A stretch of DNA of 7,836 nucleotides from Burkholderiales bacterium. Lineage in GTDB: Bacteria; Pseudomonadota; Gammaproteobacteria; Burkholderiales; Burkholderiaceae_C. A program made the translations under genes and the position numbers. Of the stretch, positions 1-5,786 are shown in pieces. The stretch's first letter is position 1, and each line of letters begins with the position of its first letter. The stretch is taken from NCBI GenBank assembly GCA_947474415.1, contig CANJKD010000087.1, positions 1 through 7,836 of the forward strand. The letters are read 5' to 3'. Below the pieces are notes generated by a model. That model made no database searches. It was not told the DNA's origin and worked only from the letters and a program-made list of their open reading frames with translations.

Positions 1-16
1 AATGTGGGTGAGCCAT
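1..16 (-). CDS. Possible start of a divergent leftward gene (partial)
   Basis: On the minus strand an ATG lies at 16-14, preceded by a GGGAG Shine-Dalgarno-like sequence (30-26) at 9 nt spacing. Only five codons (M-A-H-P-H) lie inside the window, so no product can be named. The good spacing and the divergent position relative to lplT are the only support. It could equally be chance in GC-rich intergenic DNA. Confidence 0.25.
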
Positions 17-81
17 GCGCTGATTCTCCCATCCAGCCGGTGCCGCAAGGGGTCGAAATCAGAGGGCAGGAACGAGCTGCG

Positions 82-90
82 TGCTATAAC
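82..90 (+). promoter_or_regulatory. Candidate extended -10 promoter of lplT
   Basis: TGCTATAAC at 82-90 matches an extended -10 element (TG-N-TATAAC, five of six to the sigma-70 consensus). No convincing -35 box lies 16-18 nt upstream, which extended -10 promoters tolerate. Transcription would begin near 97 and leave a leader of about 55 nt before the lplT ATG. An AAGGAGA sequence at 99-105 is too far from the ATG to be its ribosome binding site. Confidence 0.35.
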
Positions 91-151
91 GCCGCCGCAA
101 GGAGACACGCGCGGCGATCAGCACCAAGCGCGACATGCGGTCGTTGAGAGA

Positions 152-1429
152 ATGAAAAAAGGTTTTTACACCATCATGTCGGCGCAGTTTTTCAGCTCGC
201 TGGCTGACAACGCGCTGTTCGTTGCGGCCATCGAGCTGCTGAAGTCGACCGGCGCGCCGATCTGGCAAGTGCCCGCACTCAGCCCGATGTTCGCGCTGTT
301 CTATGTGATCCTCGCGCCCTTCCTCGGCGCCTTCGCCGACGCAGTGCCGAAGGGCAAGGTGATGCTGATCGCGAACGGCGTGAAGGTGGTCGGCTGCCTG
401 ATGCTGCTGGTGGGCTTTCACCCGCTGTTGTCGTACGCGGTGGTCGGCCTCGGAGCGGCGGCCTATTCACCTGCCAAGTACGGCATCCTGACCGAGCTGC
501 TGCCGAACTCGCAACTCGTGAAGGCGAACGGCTGGATCGAGGGGCTGACGATCCTGTCGGTCATTCTTGGCGTGGTGTTGGGCGGCCAACTCGTCGGGCA
601 GGTGGTGTCGCGCCACCTGCTGGCGTTCGACCTGCCTTACATCGACACCGGCATCAATACCGCGCCCGAAGCCGCCATCGCGATCATCTGCGTGCTCTAT
701 GGCGCGGCGGCCGCCTTCAACCTGCGCATTCCGCGCACCGGCGCGCCGCTGCAACCGCTGGCAAACGGCCTGGGTGTGCTTCTGCGCGACTTTTCGAGCT
801 GCAATGCGCGCCTGTGGGGCGACAAGCTGGGCCAGATCTCGCTGTCCACGACGACGCTGTTCTGGGGCATCCTGGGCAACCTGCGCGTCATCGTTTTTGC
901 ATGGGCGGCGGTCGCGCTGGGTTACAACGTGACGCAGGCCTCGTCGCTCGTCGGCGTGGTCGCGATCGGCACCGCCATCGGTGCGGTCGTGGCGTCGATG
1001 CGCATGCGCCTGGACCAGGCCACGAACGTGATCCCGCTCGGTGCCTTGATGGGGCTGCTGATGATCGGCCTGAACTTCCTGACCAATGTGTGGGTGGCGG
1101 CGCCGTTCCTGATCATGCTGGGTGCGATCGGCGGCTTTCTGGTCGTGCCGATGAACGCGCTGCTGCAGCACCGCGGCGCGAACCTGATGGGCGCAGGCCG
1201 CTCGATTGCGGTGCAGAACTTCAACGAGCAGGCCTGCATACTCGGCCTGGGTGCGTTCCTGACCGGCATGACCAAGTTCGGCCTCGGCGCGTTCACGACC
1301 ATCACCATCTTCGGGCTGGTGGTGGCCGGCACGATGGTCCTGATCTACCGCTGGCACCAGTCGAACCGCGTGAAGTACCGCGCCGAAGTCGACCACCTGC
1401 TGGCGATCGCCCGCAGCGACAAGCATTGA
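152..1429 (+). CDS. lplT: Lysophospholipid transporter LplT (MFS fold)
   Basis: This is a 425-residue polytopic inner-membrane protein of the major facilitator superfamily, recognised as LplT. The family flips lysophospholipids, chiefly lyso-PE, across the inner membrane for re-acylation by the Aas acyltransferase. Family marks seen are the N-terminus MKKGFYTIM, the SSLADNALF stretch at about residues 15-23, a motif-A-like loop G59-x3-D63 between helices 2 and 3, and the signature SPAKYGILTELLP (106-118) followed by N126/W128/E130. Hydrophobic segments fill the chain and fit about 12 helices. The length is slightly above the roughly 400 residues of the E. coli protein. The open frame extends to position 2, but ATG 152 gives the typical family N-terminus. 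The ribosome binding site is weak (GAGAG abuts the ATG). No fused or adjacent acyltransferase gene is visible, so the partner enzyme must be elsewhere. The EamA gene follows on the same strand after a repeat-filled gap. Confidence 0.9.
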   Translation: MKKGFYTIMSAQFFSSLADNALFVAAIELLKSTGAPIWQVPALSPMFALFYVILAPFLGAFADAVPKGKVMLIANGVKVVGCLMLLVGFHPLLSYAVVGLGAAAYSPAKYGILTELLPNSQLVKANGWIEGLTILSVILGVVLGGQLVGQVVSRHLLAFDLPYIDTGINTAPEAAIAIICVLYGAAAAFNLRIPRTGAPLQPLANGLGVLLRDFSSCNARLWGDKLGQISLSTTTLFWGILGNLRVIVFAWAAVALGYNVTQASSLVGVVAIGTAIGAVVASMRMRLDQATNVIPLGALMGLLMIGLNFLTNVWVAAPFLIMLGAIGGFLVVPMNALLQHRGANLMGAGRSIAVQNFNEQACILGLGAFLTGMTKFGLGAFTTITIFGLVVAGTMVLIYRWHQSNRVKYRAEVDHLLAIARSDKH

Positions 1430-1435
1430 GGCGCA

Positions 1436-1467
1436 TGGGCCGAGCGCCGGGCCGCCCCAAGCCGGCC
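1436..1467 (+). repeat. 32-bp intergenic repeat, copy 1
   Basis: This 32-bp sequence (TGGGCCGAGCGCC...AAGCCGGCC) is identical to 1520-1551, with an offset of 84 bp. It includes most of a hairpin: CGGGCCG (1448-1454) pairs with CGGCCCG (1463-1469) across an 8-nt loop. It begins 7 bp after the lplT stop codon. It looks like a dispersed intergenic repeat of the REP type, but that cannot be confirmed from one locus. Confidence 0.85.
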
Positions 1468-1472
1468 CGCAT

Positions 1473-1512
1473 CCCCTCGGGGGATTGTTCGGCGTACGCG
1501 CCGGACGAGGGG
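1473..1512. repeat. 40-bp hairpin element CCCCTCG-N26-CGAGGGG, copy A
   Basis: CCCCTCG (1473-1479) pairs with CGAGGGG (1506-1512). Inside is a second stem, CGGCG-TACG-CGCCG. The element lies between lplT and the EamA gene within repeat copy 1. It has the same total length, outer arms and a GGCG-N4-CGCC inner stem as 2445-2484 beyond the EamA gene. There is no T-run, so it is more likely a REP-like or mRNA-stability structure than a classical intrinsic terminator. Confidence 0.65.
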
Positions 1513-1519
1513 TTCCAAT

Positions 1520-1551
1520 TGGGCCGAGCGCCGGGCCGCCCCAAGCCGGCC
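1520..1551 (+). repeat. 32-bp intergenic repeat, copy 2
   Basis: This copy is identical over 32 bp to 1436-1467. Compared with copy 1, the following 38 bp (the hairpin region) are missing. It passes directly into CGAGGGATTCCAAT (1551-1564), which matches CGAGGGGTTCCAAT (1506-1519) with one change. Two tandem units therefore exist, the second with an internal deletion, and the end of the second unit forms the translation start region of the EamA gene. Confidence 0.85.
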
Positions 1552-1565
1552 GAGGGATTCCAATG
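1552..1565 (+). promoter_or_regulatory. Repeat-derived ribosome binding site of the EamA gene
   Basis: GAGGGA (1552-1557) lies 5 nt upstream of ATG 1563. The same sequence with one substitution ends the first tandem unit at 1507-1519, where TTG replaces the ATG context. This site decides for the ATG at 1563 over the upstream TTG at 1485, whose reading would translate the repeat. Confidence 0.55.
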
Positions 1566-2438
1566 AGCCCCGCAGGCGCGCTGGTCTTCAACGCGTTGGT
1601 GTGGGGAACCTCATGGTGGCCGATGCGCCAGTTCGCGGCGCATGGCCTGCATCCGCTGTGGGCCACGGCGATCATCTACCTGGTGGTGGTGGCGGTGCTG
1701 CTGGTCGCGACGCCTCGCGCGCTGGCGCAGGCGCTGCGCACGCCAGCCCTGTGGGTGCTGATGCTGGCGGCCGGCGCCACCAACGCCACGTTCAACTGGG
1801 CCATGGTGGTGGGCGATGTGGTGCGCGTCGTGCTGCTGTTCTATCTGATGCCGCTGTGGACCGTGTTGCTCGCCCGCGTGCTGCTGAACGAGCCGGTCAC
1901 CCGCCACGCTGCGATGCGTGTCACGCTGGCGCTGCTTGGCGCTGCCGTGGTGCTCTGGCCTGCCGGGAGCGGGCTCGACGCGCTGCCCTTGCCACGCTCG
2001 CTTCCCGACTGGCTGGGCCTGGTGGGCGGTGTGGCGTTCGCGCTCAACAACGTGATGCTGCGGCGCGAGGCGCGTCGGTCCGAAGCAGGTTTGTCGATGG
2101 CGATGTTTCTGGGCGGCGCGGTGGTGTGTGCGCCGCTGGCCGCTGCGATGGCGGCAACGGGCGCCGTGCCCTGGCCTCTGCCGCCGCAAGCCGGCTGGGC
2201 CGTCGGCGTGCTGGTGATGGCCGCCCTGTACCTGGCGGGCAACCTGTCACTGCAGTACGGCGCGGCGCGGCTGCCGGCCAACGTGACCTCGGTGGTGATG
2301 CTGACCGAGGTGGTGTTCGCCGCCGGCTCGGCGCTGGTGCTGGGCGGCGGTGAGCTGACCGCGCAACTGCTGCTCGGTGGCGGGCTGATCCTGGGGGCGG
2401 CGTTGATGTCGGCCTTCGGGCGCGACGCGGCGGACTGA
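1563..2438 (+). CDS. EamA-family (DMT superfamily) transporter
   Basis: This is a 291-residue integral membrane protein with two tandem EamA-like halves and about ten hydrophobic helices, the usual size for a 10-TM drug/metabolite exporter. The first half ends in the typical stretch VVLLFYLMPLWTVLLA and the LNEPVT turn (about residues 94-117). The second half begins near DWLGLVGGVAFALNN and ends with the matching helix NVTSVVMLTEVVFA before the C-terminal GLILGAALMSA helix. The substrate is unknown, as members move amino acids, metabolites or drugs. ATG 1563 is chosen because of GAGGGA 5 nt upstream and because MSPAGALVFNALVWGTSWW fits a DMT first helix. An upstream TTG (1485) would add 26 glycine/proline-rich residues encoded by repeat DNA. 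The gene is 133 bp behind lplT on the same strand, so co-transcription is possible, and it is bracketed by two similar hairpin elements. Confidence 0.85.
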   Translation: MSPAGALVFNALVWGTSWWPMRQFAAHGLHPLWATAIIYLVVVAVLLVATPRALAQALRTPALWVLMLAAGATNATFNWAMVVGDVVRVVLLFYLMPLWTVLLARVLLNEPVTRHAAMRVTLALLGAAVVLWPAGSGLDALPLPRSLPDWLGLVGGVAFALNNVMLRREARRSEAGLSMAMFLGGAVVCAPLAAAMAATGAVPWPLPPQAGWAVGVLVMAALYLAGNLSLQYGAARLPANVTSVVMLTEVVFAAGSALVLGGGELTAQLLLGGGLILGAALMSAFGRDAAD

Positions 2439-2444
2439 CTGGAG

Positions 2445-2484
2445 CCCCTCGCCCGGCGGGTACGCCAGGCGGTCCGCCGAGGGG
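2445..2484. terminator. 40-bp hairpin element CCCCTCG-N26-CGAGGGG, copy B (possible terminator)
   Basis: CCCCTCG (2445-2451) pairs with CGAGGGG (2478-2484). Inner stems are GGCG-GGTA-CGCC (2455-2466) and GGCGG-T-CCGCC (2468-2478). The element starts 6 bp after the EamA stop codon, between convergent genes, where a terminator is expected, but no T-run follows on either strand. Length and arms equal those of 1473-1512. Confidence 0.5.
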
Positions 2485-2631
2485 AGTGAGCGTAGACAGG
2501 AACTGCCCAGTGGGCACTTCATGCCAGAGAACGCCCGGCATGGTCCACGGCCGTGGGCCGCTTCGTGGCCCATGGCGGCCCGGCGCTCGGTCGGTCGGTG
2601 CACCTGGCACCGGCGCACGGCGCGACCCGCG
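2485..2631. other. Convergent intergenic region with several stem-loops
   Basis: No gene is supported here. Inverted repeats follow one another: TGCCC-AGT-GGGCA (2504-2516), CATGCC/GGCATG (2520-2525/2537-2542), TGGGCC-N7-GGCCCA (2554-2572) and CGGTGC-ACCTG-GCACCG (2596-2612). The last lies 20 bp past the stop codon of the leftward response regulator gene and could end its transcript, though no T-run follows. Confidence 0.5.
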
Positions 2632-3513
2632 TCAGGTCACAGGGCGCGCCCGGTTGCCGAACAGTGGGTCGACCTGTTGCAACGTGGCGATGAATTCGGG
2701 TTCCATCAAGGGCTTGGTCAGGAAGGCATCGCAGCCCGCGAGCGCGCCACGCACCCGCGCCGTGGCGCTGGCCTGGCCGGTGACGATCACCACCGACGTG
2801 TGGCTCTCGGCAGACCGCGCATGCCGCTTGATGGCCTGGCACACACGCAGGCCGTCGATCACATCTGCGGGGCCGAGCGTGATGTCGGCGAAGACGATCG
2901 CGAATGTCTGCAACTCGAAGATGGCCAGTGCCTCTTCACCGCTGCAGGCCAGCGCCACGCGGTAGCCAAAGCGCGCCAGGCGCTGGGCCAGGAATTTGCG
3001 CGCTATGGCGCTGTCTTCGACGACCAGCACGTGGCGCCCTCCGCCGTCGGCCAGTGGCAGCGCGGCGATGGCGCGCGTTGTGGGTGGGCTGGCGACGGCC
3101 ACGGGGTTCGTGGTGCCGATGTCGTGAAGCAGCAGGTCGACGCCCCCGGAAGGCACGGGTTCGATGTCGGCCAGCAAACCGCTGCGCCGCAGCTCAACCA
3201 GCGCTTCGAGTTCGCGCACGATGTGCAGGGGGTCGATCGGCCGCGCCAGCCAGGCGAATGCGCCGGCCGGCGCCTGGATGCCGATGAACATCGCGTCGCC
3301 GGTGCGGCCGGCGGCGCGCACGGCCTCCACCGCATCGGCGTGGTCGGCATCAACGACCAGCCATTCGGCCTGTGCGGCATCGGCAACCGGTAACAAGACA
3401 GGCCCGCGCTGGCGCGCGAGGCGGAAGAATGACGCCAGTGCGTCGCGTTCGAATTCGCTGAAGCCTTCGAAGGCGACGGGGCAAGGGGCGAGGGGGTCGA
3501 TTGAAGGGTTCAT
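2632..3513 (-). CDS. Response regulator with C-terminal receiver and degenerate N-terminal receiver-like domain
   Basis: This is a 293-residue soluble protein. Residues about 161-280 form a canonical receiver: HVLVVEDSAIARKFL with acidic pair E166/D167, phospho-acceptor D210 in VFADITLG, T245 in VIVTG and K267 in FLTKPL. No output domain follows, as the chain ends 13 residues after the receiver. Residues about 36-108 resemble a second receiver that has lost its acidic pocket: a WLVVDAD strand (51-57) sits at the acceptor position, and LARPID (89-94) stands where Lys-Pro is expected. It probably passes phosphate or a binding signal to a partner in two-component signalling. The N-terminal half alone would be called hypothetical. 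The ATG at 3513-3511 has no clear Shine-Dalgarno sequence. The gene is divergent from the peroxidase gene and convergent with the EamA gene. A histidine kinase gene lies 3.6 kb away beyond the IS, and whether the two are partners is unknown. Confidence 0.8.
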   Translation of the reverse strand: MNPSIDPLAPCPVAFEGFSEFERDALASFFRLARQRGPVLLPVADAAQAEWLVVDADHADAVEAVRAAGRTGDAMFIGIQAPAGAFAWLARPIDPLHIVRELEALVELRRSGLLADIEPVPSGGVDLLLHDIGTTNPVAVASPPTTRAIAALPLADGGGRHVLVVEDSAIARKFLAQRLARFGYRVALACSGEEALAIFELQTFAIVFADITLGPADVIDGLRVCQAIKRHARSAESHTSVVIVTGQASATARVRGALAGCDAFLTKPLMEPEFIATLQQVDPLFGNRARPVT

Positions 3514-3524
3514 GGTGCCGGTCG

Positions 3525-3553
3525 ATGTTCGGTGCCGGGCGCGGCGGCGTCAA
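3525..3553 (-). promoter_or_regulatory. Candidate promoter of the response regulator gene
   Basis: On the minus strand, TTGACG (3553-3548) and GAACAT (3530-3525) are separated by 17 nt. The -35 is good (five of six) and the -10 poor (three of six). Transcription would begin about 5 nt before the ATG at 3513, a nearly leaderless mRNA, which would agree with the lack of a Shine-Dalgarno sequence. This is a weak call. Confidence 0.25.
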
Positions 3554-3586
3554 GAACCCACTGCGCAAGAGTGCAGCGGCGGGCGG

Positions 3587-3592
3587 TACGAT
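3587..3592 (+). promoter_or_regulatory. Candidate -10 box of the peroxidase gene
   Basis: TACGAT (3587-3592) in the context GGTACGATCC matches the -10 consensus at four of six positions. It would give a leader of about 35 nt before the ATG at 3635. No clear -35 box is seen. No OxyR-type or other operator can be recognised in the 121-bp divergent region. Confidence 0.3.
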
Positions 3593-3634
3593 CCCTCACC
3601 CCCTGCCTTCATCACGCAACACCACGAGGTTCCC

Positions 3635-4138
3635 ATGGCCCAGGCTCCCACCAGCATCTATGACTTTGAAGCCCTGTCGATCGTAGGCCAGCCGGCCCCG
3701 TTGTCCAGCCAGCGCGGCAAGGTACTGTTGATTGTGAACACCGCCAGCGCGTGCGGCTTCACGCCGCAGTTCGCCGGGCTCGAATCGCTGTGGGAAACCT
3801 ACCGTGATCGCGGCCTGGTGGTGCTGGGCTTTCCAAGCAACGAGTTCGGCGGGCAAGACCCGGGCAGCGACGGCGAGATCGCGTCATTCTGCCAGCTCAA
3901 CTACGGTGTGAGCTTCCCGATGATGGCCAAGGTGAAGGTCAACGGTGGCGGCGCGCACCCGCTCTGGCAATGGCTGACGAGCGAAGCGCCGGGCATTCTC
4001 GGCAGCAAGGCCGTGAAATGGAACTTCACGAAATTCCTGGTTGGGCGCGATGGCACGGTGCTGAAGCGCTACGCCCCGACCGACAAACCGGAATCGATCA
4101 AGAGCGACATCGAGGCGGCGCTTGCCGCACAGCCCTGA
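3635..4138 (+). CDS. Glutathione peroxidase family protein, thioredoxin-type (BtuE/Gpx-like)
   Basis: This 167-residue protein has a thioredoxin fold and the typical bacterial length. It reduces hydrogen peroxide and organic hydroperoxides, probably in the cytoplasm, as no signal peptide is seen. The peroxidatic residue is Cys40 in NTASACGFTPQ (cysteine, not selenocysteine). The catalytic partners are Gln74 in GFPSNEFGGQ, and Trp129 and Asn130 in WNFTKFLV. A second cysteine, Cys86 in FCQLNYGVSFP, lies 46 residues after Cys40. That is the spacing of peroxidatic and resolving cysteines in yeast and plant enzymes that use thioredoxin, so it is likely an atypical 2-Cys thioredoxin-dependent peroxidase despite the family name. 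The start is ATG 3635, with GAGG (3626-3629) 5 nt upstream. The open frame extends further upstream without a better start. A short frame begins 3 nt after its stop codon. Confidence 0.9.
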   Translation: MAQAPTSIYDFEALSIVGQPAPLSSQRGKVLLIVNTASACGFTPQFAGLESLWETYRDRGLVVLGFPSNEFGGQDPGSDGEIASFCQLNYGVSFPMMAKVKVNGGGAHPLWQWLTSEAPGILGSKAVKWNFTKFLVGRDGTVLKRYAPTDKPESIKSDIEAALAAQP

Positions 4139-4141
4139 GCC

Positions 4142-4358
4142 TTGCCCGACCGCGATGCGAGGCTGGTCGAAGCGATTGATCGCGGGCGCGTCCGTGCCGT
4201 TGGCGGCCGTGGCGAAGCTCTCACCGCCCCCCCCGTGCCCGCTGCGGCCGCGCCGCGCGACATGCCGGTCGATGCGCTGGCGGCGCAACCCGGCTTTGGC
4301 GCTCACCGCCCACTGGTGGCGGAGGGCGGTGAGGTGGCAGGCTTCGAGTTCGAACTAG
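4142..4358 (+). pseudogene. 5' fragment of a possible EAL-like/HDOD-type signalling gene, cut by the IS
   Basis: From TTG 4142, 3 nt after the peroxidase stop codon, a frame of 72 codons runs to the CTAG at 4355-4358, where the IS starts. Codon use is GC3-rich and looks coding. After an Ala/Pro-rich linker, residues about 50-72 read GFGAHRPLVAEGGEVAGFEF and resemble the opening strand of the EAL-like domain of HDOD/YuxH-type proteins (pattern RQPI-x-D-x-G-x-V-x-G-Y-E-L). That is a resemblance from memory, not a search result. In the present DNA the frame enters the IS and stops at 4486, unrelated to the domain. No Shine-Dalgarno sequence precedes TTG 4142, so translation coupled to the peroxidase gene, or a later start at ATG 4262, are alternatives. 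The rest of the gene is not found beyond the IS. Confidence 0.45.
4355..4358. repeat. Left CTAG target-site copy
   Basis: CTAG directly abuts the left inverted repeat of the IS and recurs directly after the right one (5985-5988). Four bases is a usual target duplication length in the IS1380 family. CTAG is palindromic and rare in GC-rich genomes, so it may also reflect target preference. Confidence 0.75.
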
Positions 4359-4371
4359 CCCGGATATTTCA
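4359..4371 (+). repeat. Left terminal inverted repeat of the IS
   Basis: CCCGGATATTTCA matches the reverse complement of 5972-5984 at 12 of 13 positions (G against C at position 5). Confidence 0.88.
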
Positions 4372-4377
4372 TCGTGA

Positions 4378-4393
4378 CCCCGTAGAAACGGGG
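4378..4393. other. Stem-loop in the IS left end
   Basis: CCCCGT (4378-4383), loop AGAA, ACGGGG (4388-4393) is a perfect 6-bp stem with a 4-nt loop, 7 bp inside the left inverted repeat. It would form in any transcript entering from the peroxidase side and might slow such transcripts. No T-run follows. Confidence 0.55.
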
Positions 4394-4397
4394 ACGT

Positions 4398-4457
4398 CAT
4401 TGCCCTTTGAATGCCCGTTGATCGAGGTGTCGAATCTTGATAGGCGAGCGGGCAATG
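4398..4457 (+). promoter_or_regulatory. Fold-back inverted repeat covering the transposase start codon
   Basis: CATTGCCC (4398-4405) is an exact inverted repeat of GGGCAATG (4450-4457), whose last three bases are the transposase ATG. A second, shorter partner is TGCCCG (4412-4417) against CGGGCA (4449-4454). In an RNA that starts outside the IS, either pairing would hide the start region. RNA from the internal promoter proposed at 4407-4435 would lack both left arms. Confidence 0.5.
4407..4435 (+). promoter_or_regulatory. Candidate internal promoter of the transposase gene
   Basis: TTGAAT (4407-4412) and TCGAAT (4430-4435) are 17 nt apart, each four of six to the sigma-70 consensus. Transcription would begin near 4442, giving a leader of about 13 nt that still includes AGGCGAG (4442-4448), the likely ribosome binding site. 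Confidence 0.35.
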
Positions 4458-5786
4458 CCGAGACCAAACTGTACCGAAGAAGTTGACGTTGGGACCATCG
4501 AGTTCGGCCGTCTTGGCCGACGTGTGGTGGAGGGCCGCTTCGACGGCGGCAGCATGACCAGCGACGGCGGCGTGATGCTGCTCGGCGCGGATGATCGCAA
4601 GCTCGGGTTGATCGAAGCGGCCGCGCGTTGCATTGCTGACCCGCGCAGCCCACTGCTCATCAAGCACGGCGTGCGCGACATGTTGCGCCAGCGCGTGTAC
4701 GGTCTGGCGCTCGGTTGGGAAGACCGCAATGACCACGGCGCGCTGCGCCAGGACGTGGCCATGCAGACGGCCGTGGGTGTGGACCGTGAGGTCGCCAGCG
4801 CGCCCACGCTGTGCCGGCTGGAGAAGTGGGCCGACCGCGCCACCGGGTGGCGCCTGCATCAGGTGTTGGTCGAGCAGTTCATCGCCAGCTTCAAGACCGC
4901 ACCCAAGGAGTTGGTGCTGGACTTCGACGCCACCGACAACCCGCTGTATGGCCAGCAGGAGGGCCGCTTCTTCCACGGCTATTACGACAGCTACTGCTAC
5001 TTGCCGTTGTATGTGTTCTGCGGCCAGCGACTGCTGTGCGCGTACCTGCGCCCCAGCCGCATCGACGGCGCGCAGCACGCCGCTGCGATCCTCAAGCTGC
5101 TGGTGCGCCGGCTGCGTGAGCAGTGGCCCAAGGTGCGCATCGTCTTCCGCGGTGACTCAGGGTTCTGCCGCCAGCGTATCGTCAACTATTGCGAGCGCGC
5201 GGGCGTTCACTACATCGTCGGCCTGGCGCGCAACGCTCGGCTGGAGGCGCAGGTCGAGTACGTGCAACTGGCCCTCAAGGACCAGTATCAGCAAAGCGGC
5301 ATCAAGCAGCGCCTGGTGGGCGAGTTCAACTACGCGGCGCAAAGCTGGGCGCATGAGCGGCGCGTGATCACGCGGCTGGAGTGGGGCGAGCAGGGCTGCA
5401 ATCCGCGCTTCATCGTCACCAACCTCGAGGGTCGCGCGCAGGCGCTGTACGACGACGTGTACTGCCAGCGCGGCGAGGCCGAGAACCGAATCAAGGAGGC
5501 ACAGGTTGGCCTCTTCGCCACGCGCACGAGCTGCCACGTCATGCGCAGCAACCCGTTGCGCATGCTGCTGGCCGCGCTGGGCTACGTGCTCATAGAACGG
5601 CTGCGCGCGCTGGCCTTGCAAGGCACGGCGCTGGCGTCGGCGCAGGTCGATACCTTGCGCATCAAGCTGCTCAAGGTGGCGGCCGTGATCACGCGCAACA
5701 CACGGCGCATTCGTCTGTACCTGGCCTCGCACTGGCCGAGTGCGGGGATCTTCGCCCACGCGATGGGCCAGCTGCGTTCTCCCTGA
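4455..5786 (+). CDS. IS1380-family transposase
   Basis: This 443-residue DDE transposase, counted from ATG 4455, has the usual length for the family. It catalyses cutting and strand transfer at the element's ends. Candidate catalytic residues are an Asp in LDFDATD (155-161), Asp234 in FRGDSGFC, and Glu343 in YCQRGEAEN, which fits the Y-x2-R-x3-E pattern (Y336, R339, E343) of related DDE families. The N-terminal part (about 14-150) carries TSDGGVMLLG and LRQDVAMQTA, typical of the group, and the C-terminal part is Arg/Leu-rich. ATG 4455 is preferred because AGGCGAG precedes it. TTG 4437, with GAGG 9 nt upstream, would add six residues. There is no frameshift or internal stop. Its start codon sits in one arm of an inverted repeat. 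Confidence 0.92.
   Translation: MPRPNCTEEVDVGTIEFGRLGRRVVEGRFDGGSMTSDGGVMLLGADDRKLGLIEAAARCIADPRSPLLIKHGVRDMLRQRVYGLALGWEDRNDHGALRQDVAMQTAVGVDREVASAPTLCRLEKWADRATGWRLHQVLVEQFIASFKTAPKELVLDFDATDNPLYGQQEGRFFHGYYDSYCYLPLYVFCGQRLLCAYLRPSRIDGAQHAAAILKLLVRRLREQWPKVRIVFRGDSGFCRQRIVNYCERAGVHYIVGLARNARLEAQVEYVQLALKDQYQQSGIKQRLVGEFNYAAQSWAHERRVITRLEWGEQGCNPRFIVTNLEGRAQALYDDVYCQRGEAENRIKEAQVGLFATRTSCHVMRSNPLRMLLAALGYVLIERLRALALQGTALASAQVDTLRIKLLKVAAVITRNTRRIRLYLASHWPSAGIFAHAMGQLRSP

Noticed and set aside
1485..1562. N-terminal extension of the EamA protein from TTG 1485
   Set aside because: The extension is encoded by the intergenic repeat, is Gly/Pro/Arg-rich, and a better ATG with a ribosome binding site follows at 1563.
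467..1675. 402-codon open frame on the minus strand across lplT and the repeat region
   Set aside because: It is an antisense shadow of lplT, rich in His/Gln/Arg with no family resemblance, and it translates the intergenic repeat.
4227..4234. Run of eight C, a possible slippage or phase-variation site
   Set aside because: It lies in a truncated frame. Sequence on both sides looks natural in the same frame, so no frameshift is needed, and one tract is not evidence of switching.
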